Below the pieces are notes generated by a model that was not told where the DNA came from, did no database searches, and worked only from the letters and a program-made list of their open reading frames with translations. The position numbers and the translations under genes were made by a program. A stretch of DNA of 64,000 bases from Prevotella sp. E15-22 (GTDB lineage Bacteria > Bacteroidota > Bacteroidia > Bacteroidales > Bacteroidaceae): NCBI RefSeq assembly GCF_023204875.1, contig NZ_CP096247.1, positions 496,001 through 560,000 of the forward strand. The letters are read 5' to 3'. This document shows positions 48,384 to 57,200 of the stretch, in pieces. Numbering within the stretch: the stretch's first letter is position 1; the number at the start of each line of letters is the position of its first letter.

Positions 48384-48770
48384 ATGGAAGTAATTAACGC
48401 AATCGGTCGTCGTAAGAGCTCAGTGGCTCGCGTTTATCTGTCAGAGGGTACTGGCAAGATCACGATCAATAAGAAAGACTTAACCGAATATTTCCCCTCA
48501 GCCATTCTGCAGTATGTGGTAAAGCAGCCCCTGAACCTGCTGGAGTGTGCCGAGAAGTACGACATCAAGGTTAACCTCGATGGTGGTGGTTTCACTGGTC
48601 AGAGCCAGGCTCTTCGTTTGGCTATCGCCCGTGCACTGGTCAAGGTTAATGCTGATGATAAGAAGACTCTGAAGATGCAGGGCTTCCTCACACGTGACAG
48701 CCGTGAGGTAGAGCGTAAGAAGCCCGGTCGTCCCAAGGCACGTCGTCGCTTCCAGTTCAGTAAGCGTTAA
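48384..48770 (+). CDS. rpsI: 30S ribosomal protein S9
   Basis: The 128-residue protein has NAIGRRKSSVARVYL at the start, GGGFTGQSQALRLAIARAL in the middle, and the basic C-terminal GRPKARRRFQFSKR that reaches the P site. It is second in the operon. A 168-nt repeat-bearing spacer separates it from rpsB. Confidence 0.97.
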   Translation: MEVINAIGRRKSSVARVYLSEGTGKITINKKDLTEYFPSAILQYVVKQPLNLLECAEKYDIKVNLDGGGFTGQSQALRLAIARALVKVNADDKKTLKMQGFLTRDSREVERKKPGRPKARRRFQFSKR

Positions 48771-48821
48771 TCATACTGGACTACGTTTAGTATCTAAACT
48801 GGCGGGACTCTCCCTGGGATT

Positions 48822-48875
48822 GCCCAGGGCAGCCTAGAATGCCTAGGAAAACCTGGGACTTCATAGAATTGACTA
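48822..48875 (+). repeat. Degenerate 10-bp CCTAGG/CCTGGG repeat region between rpsI and rpsB
   Basis: Words CCTGGG, CCCAGG, CCTAGA, CCTAGG and CCTGGG recur about every ten bases. They can form CCTGGG-ATTG-CCCAGG and CCTAG-centred hairpins. They resemble the TCCTAGGCA repeats between 23S and 5S. The spacer is transcribed within the operon. Confidence 0.5.
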
Positions 48876-48938
48876 CCCTCCAGCTGATCTAACAAAGATT
48901 AAAAAGAAAGTAAACAACAAAATTAAAGAATTACAAAA

Positions 48939-49772
48939 ATGGCAAGAACAAATTTTGATATGCTGCTGCAGGCTGGCTGCCACTTCGGTCACCTGAAGCG
49001 TAAGTGGAACCCCGCCATGGCTCCCTACATCTACACTGAGCGCAATGGTATTCACATCATCGACCTCCACAAGACCGTTGTTAAGGTTGACGAGGCTGCT
49101 GAGGCTCTGAAGAACGTTGCCCGTCAGGGTAAGAAAATCCTCTTCGTAGGAACTAAGAAACAGACTAAGGAAGTGATTGCCGAGAAGGCAACCAGCGTAA
49201 ATATGCCTTACGTTATCGAGCGTTGGCCGGGCGGTATGCTCACCAACTTCCCCACCATCCGCAAGGCAGTGAAGAAGATGGCCAATATCGATAAGTTGAT
49301 GCAGGACGGTACCTATGGTAACCTGTCAAAGCGTGAGCTGCTTCAGATCACTCGTCAGCGTGCTAAGTTGGAGAAGAACCTCGGTTCTATCGCCGACCTG
49401 ACTCGTCTGCCCAGCGCTCTGTTCGTGGTTGACGTGATGAAGGAAAATATCGCTGTTAAGGAGGCTAACCGCCTGGGTATCCCCGTGTTCGGTATCGTTG
49501 ATACCAACAGCGATCCTAAGAACATCGACTTCGTGATCCCCGCTAACGATGACGCAAAGGACAGCGTTGAGGTTATCCTCGGTGCTTGCTGTGCTGCTAT
49601 CGCAGAGGGTCTCGAGGAGCGCAAGGCTGAGAAGGCCGACGAGAAGGCTGCCGAGGCTCAGGCCGAGGAGGTTGCTGAGGCTAAGCCCAAGCGCACCCGT
49701 AAGGCTCGCAAGGAAGAGGCTCCCGCTGCAGAAGCTCCTGCTACTGAGGAGGCTGCTCCCGCTGCAGAGTAA
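48939..49772 (+). CDS. rpsB: 30S ribosomal protein S2
   Basis: The 277-residue protein begins RTNFDMLLQAGCHFGHLKRKWNP, with the family segments KILFVGTKKQTKE and LTRLPSALFVVDVMKE. A C-terminal extension of about 45 residues is rich in A, E and K (EKAAEAQAEEVAEAKPK), typical of Bacteroidetes S2. It is third in the operon and is followed by tsf, as in most bacteria. Confidence 0.97.
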   Translation: MARTNFDMLLQAGCHFGHLKRKWNPAMAPYIYTERNGIHIIDLHKTVVKVDEAAEALKNVARQGKKILFVGTKKQTKEVIAEKATSVNMPYVIERWPGGMLTNFPTIRKAVKKMANIDKLMQDGTYGNLSKRELLQITRQRAKLEKNLGSIADLTRLPSALFVVDVMKENIAVKEANRLGIPVFGIVDTNSDPKNIDFVIPANDDAKDSVEVILGACCAAIAEGLEERKAEKADEKAAEAQAEEVAEAKPKRTRKARKEEAPAAEAPATEEAAPAAE

Positions 49773-49854
49773 ACCCACAACCAGCCCCTCCCATACGGGA
49801 GGGGAGGTTTATTAATTAATTTCATTATTAATCAGAAATTTGAAATTTTAGAAA

Positions 49855-50850
49855 ATGGCTATTTCAATTGACGATATCAAGAAGCTTCGCGCAATGACCG
49901 GTGCTGGTCTGGCTGACGTGAAGAAGGCCCTGACTGAGGCTGAGGGTGATTTCGACCGTGCTAAGGAGTTGCTCCGTGAGCGTGGTTTGGCTATCGCTGC
50001 TAAGCGTTCAGACCGTGAGACCTCAAATGGTTGTGTACTGGCTAAGGTAGAGAATGGCTTCGGTGCCATCATCGCCTTGAAGTGCGAGACCGACTTCGTG
50101 GCTAACGGTGCTGACTTCATCGCCCTGACCCAGAGCATCCTCGATGCTGCTGTGGCTAACAAGTGCAAGACACTTGACGAGGTGAAGGAACTCGACATCA
50201 ATGGTCAGAAGGCTCAGGACGCTGTTACTCAGCGTTCAGGTATCACTGGTGAGAAGATGGAGCTCGACGGCTACCAGACTCTCGAGGGTGCCAACATCGA
50301 GGCTTACGATCACATGGGCAAGCACACTCTGTGCACCATGGTTCAGACCAACAAGGAGAACAGCGAGGCTGGTCACAAGCTGGCCATGCAGGTAGCTGCT
50401 ATGAAGCCCGTTGCTCTGAATGCTGAGGATGTTGATCAGAAGATCCTCGACGAGGAGTATAAGACTGCTGTTGAGAAGACCAAGCTCGAGCAGGTTGAGA
50501 AGTTCGTAGAGATGAAGCTTAAGAAGGCTGGTTTGAACCCTAACCTCGTTGATAGCGAAGATCACATTGAGAGCAACATCAACAAGGGCTGGCTCACCAA
50601 CGAGCAGGCTGATGAGGCTCGTAAGATTATCGCCGACGCTAAGGTAGAGGGCGAGGCTCAGCTGAAGATGCCTATGATCGAGAATATCGCTAAGGGACGT
50701 GTAAACAAGTTCCTGAAGGAGAACTGCTTGGTTGATCAGGAGTTCCAGTTCGGCGATGGCGACAAGGCAACTGTTGCTCAGTGGCTCAAGTCTCAGGACA
50801 AGGAGCTCGACATCACAGCTTTCCGTCGTTTCACTCTTGTTGCAGAATAA
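49855..50850 (+). CDS. tsf: Translation elongation factor Ts
   Basis: The 331-residue nucleotide-exchange factor regenerates EF-Tu-GTP. The N-terminal UBA-like domain has IKKLRAMTGAGLADVKKAL, followed by KRSDRETSNGCVLAKVE and the core ALKCETDFVANG. The rest has the paired EF-Ts subdomains. The length is longer than the 283 of E. coli but usual for Bacteroidetes. It is the last gene of the operon and is followed 22 nt later by a terminator. Confidence 0.96.
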   Translation: MAISIDDIKKLRAMTGAGLADVKKALTEAEGDFDRAKELLRERGLAIAAKRSDRETSNGCVLAKVENGFGAIIALKCETDFVANGADFIALTQSILDAAVANKCKTLDEVKELDINGQKAQDAVTQRSGITGEKMELDGYQTLEGANIEAYDHMGKHTLCTMVQTNKENSEAGHKLAMQVAAMKPVALNAEDVDQKILDEEYKTAVEKTKLEQVEKFVEMKLKKAGLNPNLVDSEDHIESNINKGWLTNEQADEARKIIADAKVEGEAQLKMPMIENIAKGRVNKFLKENCLVDQEFQFGDGDKATVAQWLKSQDKELDITAFRRFTLVAE

Positions 50851-50872
50851 ATTGTAACAAAATAAAAAAAAG

Positions 50873-50906
50873 AATCGGCATTGTTTGTGCAATGCCGATT
50901 TTTTTT
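50873..50906 (+). terminator. Terminator of the rplM-tsf operon
   Basis: AATCGGCATTG / CAATGCCGATT stem with loop TTTGTG, then a T run of eight. It sits immediately before the -7 box of the next operon. Confidence 0.9.
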
Positions 50907-50907
50907 A

Positions 50908-50915
50908 TATCTTTG
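50908..50915 (+). promoter_or_regulatory. -7 box of the partner-switch operon
   Basis: TATCTTTG matches TAnnTTTG. It lies directly against the tsf terminator T run and 30 nt before the start at 50945. The -33 zone overlaps the terminator stem. Confidence 0.6.
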
Positions 50916-50944
50916 CAACCAAATAGATACCTAATGATAATGAC

Positions 50945-51358
50945 ATGAGAAAGGAAATCCGTATTAAGAACCAGGTAGAAGAGCTCGAGCACGTTGCGCG
51001 CTTCATTGAGGAGATTGGCGAGGAGCTGGGGCTCGACATGGAATTACAGATGAACCTGAACTTGGTCATGGAGGAAATGGTTTCTAACATCATTTTCTAT
51101 GCCTATCCGAAAAAGGCAGACGCAACCATCGAGTTGATGGCAGAGAGTGACGGCAAGGAACTTACATTTGTGCTGAGTGACCAAGGTCGTGAGTTTGACC
51201 CTACTATGAAAGATGATGCCGACATGGACATTAACCCCGCAGAGCGCGACCTGGGAGGTATGGGCATTTTTATTGTGAAAAACATTATGAACGAAGTGAC
51301 TTACCAACGTCTGGAAGGTAAGAACTTGTTGACTATGAAGAAAGAAATTGTAAAGTAA
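50945..51358 (+). CDS. RsbW/SpoIIAB-like serine kinase or ATP-binding anti-sigma factor
   Basis: The 137-residue protein has a HATPase_c fold: the N-box region NLVMEEMVSNIIFYAYP, the G1-like FVLSDQGREFDP and the GGMGIFIVKNIM lid. It resembles the partner-switching kinases that bind and phosphorylate an STAS antagonist (here the next gene) and sequester a partner such as a sigma factor. No sigma-factor gene is nearby, so the target is unknown. It starts the three-gene unit with the STAS gene 6 nt after it. Confidence 0.85.
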   Translation: MRKEIRIKNQVEELEHVARFIEEIGEELGLDMELQMNLNLVMEEMVSNIIFYAYPKKADATIELMAESDGKELTFVLSDQGREFDPTMKDDADMDINPAERDLGGMGIFIVKNIMNEVTYQRLEGKNLLTMKKEIVK

Positions 51359-51364
51359 GAGACT

Positions 51365-51670
51365 ATGACACAGATATTGAAAGAAGATGGCAAGACCATC
51401 ATTAAGACCGGTAATCGCATTGACACGATCAATGCCCCTCAGTTTGAGCAAGACATCGAGCCTGTTATTCAGGAGCAGGGTGTAAATCTGATAATGGATT
51501 GTGATGAGTTGACATATATGGCCAGTTCAGGTCTGCGTATCATCCAGAAGACCATGCGCTCCGTCATGATGAAACATGGCACGTTTAAGATGGTCAATGT
51601 AAGTCCTGAGATATACAAGGTGCTGAACATGACAGGCTTCACCAAGTTCATGGCTGTAGAACAGAAATAA
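51365..51670 (+). CDS. STAS-domain anti-anti-sigma factor-like protein
   Basis: The 101-residue protein has the STAS fold. The phospho-acceptor site reads YMASSGLRII (family pattern D/A-S-S-G-L), so the serine is present. By analogy with SpoIIAA/RsbV, it would be phosphorylated by the kinase encoded just upstream and, when unphosphorylated, would displace the kinase from its partner. It lies 6 nt after the kinase and about 23 nt before the histidine kinase gene. Confidence 0.85.
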   Translation: MTQILKEDGKTIIKTGNRIDTINAPQFEQDIEPVIQEQGVNLIMDCDELTYMASSGLRIIQKTMRSVMMKHGTFKMVNVSPEIYKVLNMTGFTKFMAVEQK

Positions 51671-51693
51671 TAGTTTTCTAATCGATTACGATT

Positions 51694-52608
51694 ATGGCAG
51701 ACGACATCAACCAACTCCGAGAACAACTTCACCAACTGACCGAGGACTATAAGACCTTGGAGCATAACTTCGACATCATGTCGGAGGGCTATCAGGAATC
51801 CCTCATGCTTTACGACAAGCTGGAGGATACCTATCATGAGTTGGAAGAGACCAACAAACAGTTGGAGGTGGCCCGTCAGCGTGCCGAGGAGGCATCGCGT
51901 ATGAAGACGAACTTCATACAGCAGATCTCCCACGAGATTCGTACACCCTTGAATATCCTCAACGGGTTCACGCAGATTCTCACCACGCCGGGTATGGAAC
52001 TCGATCTGAACACCCAGCAGGAAGTGACCAAGGGTATTGACGAGAATACCAACCGCATCACTTCGCTGGTGAACAAGATGTTGGAGTTGGCCGATGCCAG
52101 TTGCAGAACTGAACTAGACCGAACAGATCACGTCTTGGCCGTACAGATTGCGGCACAAGCATCTGACGAAAGTCGCATTACCGTTGCCTCACATCTCACC
52201 TTCGACCTTGTAATGGACGAAGGAACCGATACGTTGATGCTGCAGACTAATCTGCAGCAAGCTACACGTGCGCTCTCCCTGCTGCTCGACAACGCCCGTA
52301 AGTTTACCCAGCCTGCAGAGGCTGCTGTGAATGCTGGTGCTGAGGTGAAGCAGGGCAGGGTAGTGTTACGCCTTGCCCAGCAGGAGCAGATGTTGCGTTT
52401 CATTGTCGAAGATAACGGAATCGGCGTGCCCGAAAGCGAGGCCGAGCATATCTTCGATGAGTTTGTCCAACTTGACGATTATTACGATGGTACAGGTATT
52501 GGTCTCACTGTGGCCCGTAGCATTGCGCGCCGTTTGGGTGGCGACGTGGTAATCGATACCACCTATACGGATGGCGCCCGCTTCATCTTCAGTCTGCCCA
52601 TCGCTTAA
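51694..52608 (+). CDS. Cytoplasmic hybrid-free histidine kinase without sensor domain
   Basis: The protein has 304 residues. The N-terminal 70 residues are a coiled coil (LREQLHQLTEDYKTLEHNF ... LEETNKQLEVARQRAEEASRM). The H box is FIQQISHEIRTPLN with His 80. The ATPase domain has the N box LDNARKFT, G1 DNGIGVP and G2 GTGIGLTVARSIARRLGG. There are no membrane segments and no receiver domain, and no response regulator is in the window. Together with the two upstream genes it suggests a kinase that feeds a phosphate or a conformational signal into a partner switch. The pairing is inferred from operon order only. Confidence 0.83.
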   Translation: MADDINQLREQLHQLTEDYKTLEHNFDIMSEGYQESLMLYDKLEDTYHELEETNKQLEVARQRAEEASRMKTNFIQQISHEIRTPLNILNGFTQILTTPGMELDLNTQQEVTKGIDENTNRITSLVNKMLELADASCRTELDRTDHVLAVQIAAQASDESRITVASHLTFDLVMDEGTDTLMLQTNLQQATRALSLLLDNARKFTQPAEAAVNAGAEVKQGRVVLRLAQQEQMLRFIVEDNGIGVPESEAEHIFDEFVQLDDYYDGTGIGLTVARSIARRLGGDVVIDTTYTDGARFIFSLPIA

Positions 52609-52629
52609 AAGAAATATCTTATAAAAACG

Positions 52630-52659
52630 AAAAGAGACGACCTTCGGGCCGTCTCTTTT
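52630..52659. terminator. Terminator between the histidine kinase and the converging lipoprotein gene
   Basis: AAAAGAGACG / CGTCTCTTTT with an inner CC-TTCG-GG tetraloop stem. It is symmetric, with A/T tracts on both sides, so bidirectional. Confidence 0.87.
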
Positions 52660-52662
52660 TGT

Positions 52663-53136
52663 TTAGTATAGCAGCATCTGCAGATCGTCTACGGTGAGCA
52701 CCACTGACACGATGTCGCTCGACTTCTTGCCTACGAATGTATACATCAGTTCGTACCCCATGTTGGGAATACACTGCCATGCCTCCTTCTGTTCCATGGG
52801 CATGTCGCCCACCATCTTCTTCACCCGTTCCTTCAGCGCTTCCTTGTTCTGAATGTCAAAGGCATCCTCGTTCACGGAGAAGTTCAGCAGTACCTTATTG
52901 TCGCGGAATCCCATGCCCAGTGCCGTCATCACGTCCGTACTATAGTCGTCCATGTGCTCGTTGTATGCCTTCAGCAGATCTGTTACCTCCTCGCTCTCAG
53001 GCTCGCTATAGGTGTTACTGAACGTCTCGGTCATGTCCTCCTTCTCGTCGGCCACACTCGGCTCCTGCTTACTGCCGCCGCAGCTGCTCAACAGCAGCAT
53101 CATGGCAGCGCAGGCCAAAAAGTTTCTTTTCATCAT
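52663..53136 (-). CDS. Acidic lipoprotein, function unknown
   Basis: The protein has about 157 residues. The signal peptide KRNFLACAAMMLLLSSC ends in lipobox LSSC. An acidic, low-complexity linker (EKEDMTETFSNTYSEPESEEV) precedes a C-terminal domain of about 100 residues with no known match to me. The frame extends upstream to 53181, but the -7 box at 53161-53168 requires a start at one of the tandem ATG codons at 53136 and 53133. It is divergent from the FAH-family gene. No function is proposed. Confidence 0.72.
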   Translation of the reverse strand: MMKRNFLACAAMMLLLSSCGGSKQEPSVADEKEDMTETFSNTYSEPESEEVTDLLKAYNEHMDDYSTDVMTALGMGFRDNKVLLNFSVNEDAFDIQNKEALKERVKKMVGDMPMEQKEAWQCIPNMGYELMYTFVGKKSSDIVSVVLTVDDLQMLLY

Positions 53137-53158
53137 CCTTTGTTTTTTGTTATTGTGG

Positions 53159-53191
53159 TGCAAAGATACAAATTTTTTCATTATCTTTGCA
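53159..53191. promoter_or_regulatory. Palindromic divergent promoter pair of the lipoprotein and the FAH-family gene
   Basis: TGCAAAGATA (53159-53168) and TATCTTTGCA (53182-53191) are exact reverse complements 13 nt apart. Each contains TATCTTTG as the -7 box for one direction. The arrangement closely copies the tadA/birA pair. Confidence 0.6.
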
Positions 53192-53221
53192 TGTTGTAAG
53201 GAATAAAATAAAAAAAGAGCT

Positions 53222-53839
53222 ATGAAGATATTTGCTGTAGGAATGAACTACGCTCTGCACAATAAAGAGTTGGATGGTGCGTTATATAAACCAGAGGCTC
53301 CTGTGATTTTCACCAAGGCCGATTCGGCGTTGCTCAAGGACGGCAAACCGTTCTTTATCCCCGATTGGAGCGAGCGCGTGGATTATGAGGCAGAAATTGT
53401 GGTGCGCATCTGCCGACTGGGAAAGGGCATTCCCGCCCGCTTTGCCCATCGCTACTACGATGCCGTTACCGTGGGTATCGACTTCACCGCACGCGACTGG
53501 CAGGAACAGGCTCGCGCTAAGGGACTGCCCTGGGATGTCTGCAAAGGCTTCGACGGTTCTGCTGTCATTGGTCAGTGGGTCGAGAAAGAGAAGTTCCGCG
53601 ATGTGCAGGCCCTGCAGTTCCACCTCGATATCAACGGCACCACGGTGCAGCAGGGATGCACCAGTGATATGCTCTATAAGATTGACGAGCTCATTGCCTA
53701 TATCTCAACCTACTTCACCCTGAAGACTGGCGACCTGCTCTATACTGGTACGCCCGTTGGTGTGGGCCCCGTTCATATCGACGACCATTTGGAAGGGTGG
53801 GTGGAAGACCGTAAGGTACTTGACTTTTGTTGTAAATGA
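53222..53839 (+). CDS. Fumarylacetoacetate hydrolase (FAH) family enzyme
   Basis: The 205-residue protein is of the small FAH type. It has VGMNYALHNKEL near the start, the metal-binding region VDYEAEIVVRI, VGIDFTARDWQ, the catalytic-site GLPWDVCKGFDGSAVIG, and GDLLYTGTPVGVGPV near the end. Members act on 2-oxo acids or similar dicarbonyl compounds; the substrate cannot be predicted here. It is preceded by a divergent promoter pair. Its stop codon overlaps the first base of the AATGAACAATGTAC repeat. Confidence 0.88.
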   Translation: MKIFAVGMNYALHNKELDGALYKPEAPVIFTKADSALLKDGKPFFIPDWSERVDYEAEIVVRICRLGKGIPARFAHRYYDAVTVGIDFTARDWQEQARAKGLPWDVCKGFDGSAVIGQWVEKEKFRDVQALQFHLDINGTTVQQGCTSDMLYKIDELIAYISTYFTLKTGDLLYTGTPVGVGPVHIDDHLEGWVEDRKVLDFCCK

Positions 53840-53867
53840 ACAATGTACAATGAACAATGTACAATGA
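53835..53867 (+). repeat. Left arm: tandem AATGAACAATGTAC
   Basis: Two exact 14-bp copies (53835-53848, 53849-53862) and a partial third. The sequence recurs in inverted orientation at 54285-54312, on the far side of the four-helix-bundle gene. Confidence 0.85.
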
Positions 53868-53877
53868 GCGTTGAGAA

Positions 53878-54246
53878 ATGAAGAAAAAGGAAGATAATAT
53901 TATTGGTGACAAATCCGTAAAATTTGCTTTGCGAATTGTGAAATGTTATCAATATCTGCAAGAGGATAAGAAGGAATACATCATGTCTAAACAATTATTG
54001 AGAAGTGGAACAAGTATTGGCGCAAATATCCGAGAGGGAATGTTTGCTCAGAGTCATCCAGATTTTATAAGTAAAATGGGGATAGCTCTTAAAGAAGCAG
54101 AAGAAACGGATTACTGGTTATATTTGCTTTCGGAATCAGAATTTCTTGATGAAAAGATATATAAATCCTTCAATAAGGATATAAAGGAATTAATTAAATT
54201 ATTAGTAAGTATAATTAAAACTGCTAGAAAGGCTCAGAATGGTTAG
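53878..54246 (+). CDS. Four-helix-bundle protein (S23/IVS-encoded family-like)
   Basis: The 122-residue protein has the marks of the small four-helix-bundle family (TIGR02436-like, first seen in 23S rRNA intervening sequences): KSVKFALRIVKCYQYL, LLRSGTSIGANIREG, ALKEAEETDYWLYLL, and a final long helix. It has no signal peptide or catalytic residues, and the biological role is unsettled. The gene is clearly AT-richer than its neighbours and is flanked by inverted AATGAACAATGTAC repeats. Its stop codon is directly followed by the PorU start. These features suggest a small mobile or repeat-associated unit inserted between the FAH gene and porU. Confidence 0.85.
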   Translation: MKKKEDNIIGDKSVKFALRIVKCYQYLQEDKKEYIMSKQLLRSGTSIGANIREGMFAQSHPDFISKMGIALKEAEETDYWLYLLSESEFLDEKIYKSFNKDIKELIKLLVSIIKTARKAQNG

Positions 54247-57200
54247 ATGTTAGAATTAAGACGTTTACATATTGTCTCGTTGTTGTTCATTGTACATTGT
54301 ACATTGTTCATTAATTCTATTTCTGCACAGAATTTCTTTAATCTCACCGCTGATGAGGTGAAGATAGATTCCGTATTGCCTGCCTTCAACCTTCAGCAGC
54401 CGTTAGGTCCCAACTATGCCGACTCCGTTTATCAGGTCAGCATCCTCTATCCAGAGTTTATGCCCATGAGCGAGGCCGATGTGGCCCGCTATCAGGCACT
54501 CACCTCTGAGCGCCCTGCAGCTTTGCCAAAGATCACCCAGCACATCAGTGTGGTTCGTAGGCAAGGCTTTTTGAACCTTTCCTTTGTGCCCATCGCCTTT
54601 CGCGATGGCAAATACCAGAAACTTGTTAGCTTTAAGCTCGACGTCAAGGCCACACCTGTGACTGCAGGTCGAAGAGTTGCCGCCGCTGCTCCACAGCAGA
54701 GATATGCATCCCAGTCTGTCCTTGCCTCAGGTCGCTGGGTGAAGATACGCATCCCTGAGACAGGCGTCTATCACCTCTCCGATGCCCTTGTCCGCCAGGC
54801 CGGCTTCTCTACTCCTGCGCACGTGCGTATATATGGATATGGTGGCGCCATGCAACCCGAGGTGCTCACTGCCGACTATCTCATGCAGACCGACGATCTG
54901 CAGGAGGTGCCCACCTGCACCGTCAATGGCCGTCGTCTGTTCTATGGCGTGGGACCTGTCAACTGGGAGTCGTCGAACACCGTGGCACGCACCCGTAATC
55001 CTTATAGCGACTATGGCTATTACTTTCTCACCGAGGCCGAAGGTTCACCCCTGACCGTGGATAGTGCTGCGTTCGTTGCCTCGTGCTATCCCATGGCCAA
55101 CGACTACCACGAACTCTATGAAGTGGACAACTACGCCTGGTATCACGGCGGCCGCAATCTCTACGATAGTGAGAAGCTCGTTATAGGCACCCCACGCAAC
55201 ATCCCCATGTCCGCCGTGGCAGATTCTGTGGTGTGGGTCGATCTGAACCTGTCGTTCGATAAGACCTTCGATGCCACCCTGCTGCTCAACGGCACCGTGC
55301 TCGGCACGCTGAAGCCCTCCACCTCAGTGGTCACCTCTGGCGGACTGCCACGCGATGGACTCGCCCTGGCCGCACAACAGACGTGGTCCTTTAAGTTGCC
55401 AGTCGCCGCCATCAACCACGATGGCAAGAATATTTTCAGTCTGCTGATGACCTCTGGTTCTGAGGTGCGCCTCGACTGGCTCTCGCTGCGCTATCAGCAT
55501 CCCAAGGCCCTCGACCTCACCTCGAATAAACTGCCAGTGCCCGAGGTGGTCTATGGCATCACCAATCAGAACCACCATGCCGACCCTGCTGCCGACATGG
55601 TCATCATCATCCCTGCCAGTCAGAAGTTCCTCTCCCAGGCCTTACGCCTGAAGGCCCTCCACGAAACCTACGATAGTCTTCGAGTAAGCATCGTGCCTGC
55701 CGACGAGCTCTATAATGAGTTCTCCAGCGGCACTCCCGATGCCAATGCCTATCGCCGTTATATGAAGATGCTCTACGATCGTGCCGAGACTGCTGCCGAC
55801 CAGCCTCGCTATCTGCTTCTCTTTGGCGATGGCGCATGGGACAACCGCATGCTCACCAGCGATTGGCGCAATGAGTCGGCCGACGACTACCTGCTCTGCT
55901 ACGAGAGTGATAACTCCTTCAGTCAGTTCTACTGCTACGTCACCGACGATTACTTTGGTCTGCTCGACGATGACGAGGGTGCCGACGTCTCTCGTGCTGG
56001 CATCGATGTCGCAGTGGGACGCCTGTCGGCTCGCACCCTGGCACAAGCCACCGCCATGGTCGATAAGATCATTGACTATCGCACCAACAACCATGCCGCC
56101 GCCTGGCAGAACACCATCTGCATCCTGGGCGACGACGGCGACAGCAACCGTCATATGCAGGATGCCGAGTCAGTGGCCAATGTTGTGGCCACCCGCTATC
56201 CCTCTTACGACCTGAAGAAGATCTATTGGGATGCCTACACTCGCGAGTCAACCTCCACGGGCAATCGCTATCCTGAGGTTGAAAAACTCGTTCGCCAGCA
56301 GATGCAGCGTGGTGCCCTGGTGATGAACTACTCAGGTCATGGCTCCGTCTATATCATGTCTCACGAGCAGGCCGTCAAGAAGGAATTCTTCTCAGAGCAC
56401 ATGTCGCTCAACCTGCCCCTGTGGGTCACAGCATCGTGCGATATCATGCCCTTCGACGGTCAGGAAGAGAACTTTGGCGAGTTGGCCATGTACAACGACT
56501 ATGGTGGCGCCGTGGCTTTCTTTGGCACCACTCGCACCGTCTATGCCAACTACAACTGCATGCTGAACAAGACCTTCATGAACCATGTGCTCAGCACCGA
56601 TGCCAATGGTCGCCGCATGACCATGGGCGAAGCCGTGATGAAGGCCAAGAATACCTATGTGTCGAGCTATACCGAGATGGAGCGCATCAACAAGATGCAC
56701 TATACCCTGCTGGGCGATCCAGCTCTGGCGCTGGCAGCGCCCACGCTGAAGGCCGTTATCGACAGCATCAATGGTGCGCCCGCCACAGGCATGCAGCAGT
56801 TGAAGGCTGGCTCCGTTGTCACCGTCAAGGGGCATATCGACGGTCATCCCCAGTTCAAAGGACTGGCCACCCTGACCGTTCGCGACCAGGAAGAGACCGT
56901 CACCTGTCGTCGCAACGACCCCTCGCTCGATGTGGCCTTCACCTTCAAGGAACGTCCCAACACCATCTATACTGGTCGCGACAGCGTGCAGAACGGCACC
57001 TTCACCTTCCAGTTCTCCGTGCCTCAGGACATCAGCTATTCCGACCAGGCTGGCCTTATGCTCATCTATGCCGTTAGCAACGACAAAACCCTCGAGGCCC
57101 ATGGCATCAACAGTGCCTTCCACCTCTCAGGTTCCGAAGGCTCGGCCAACGACGGCATTGGTCCTTCCGTCTATTGCTATCTGAACAGCGAGCACTTTAT

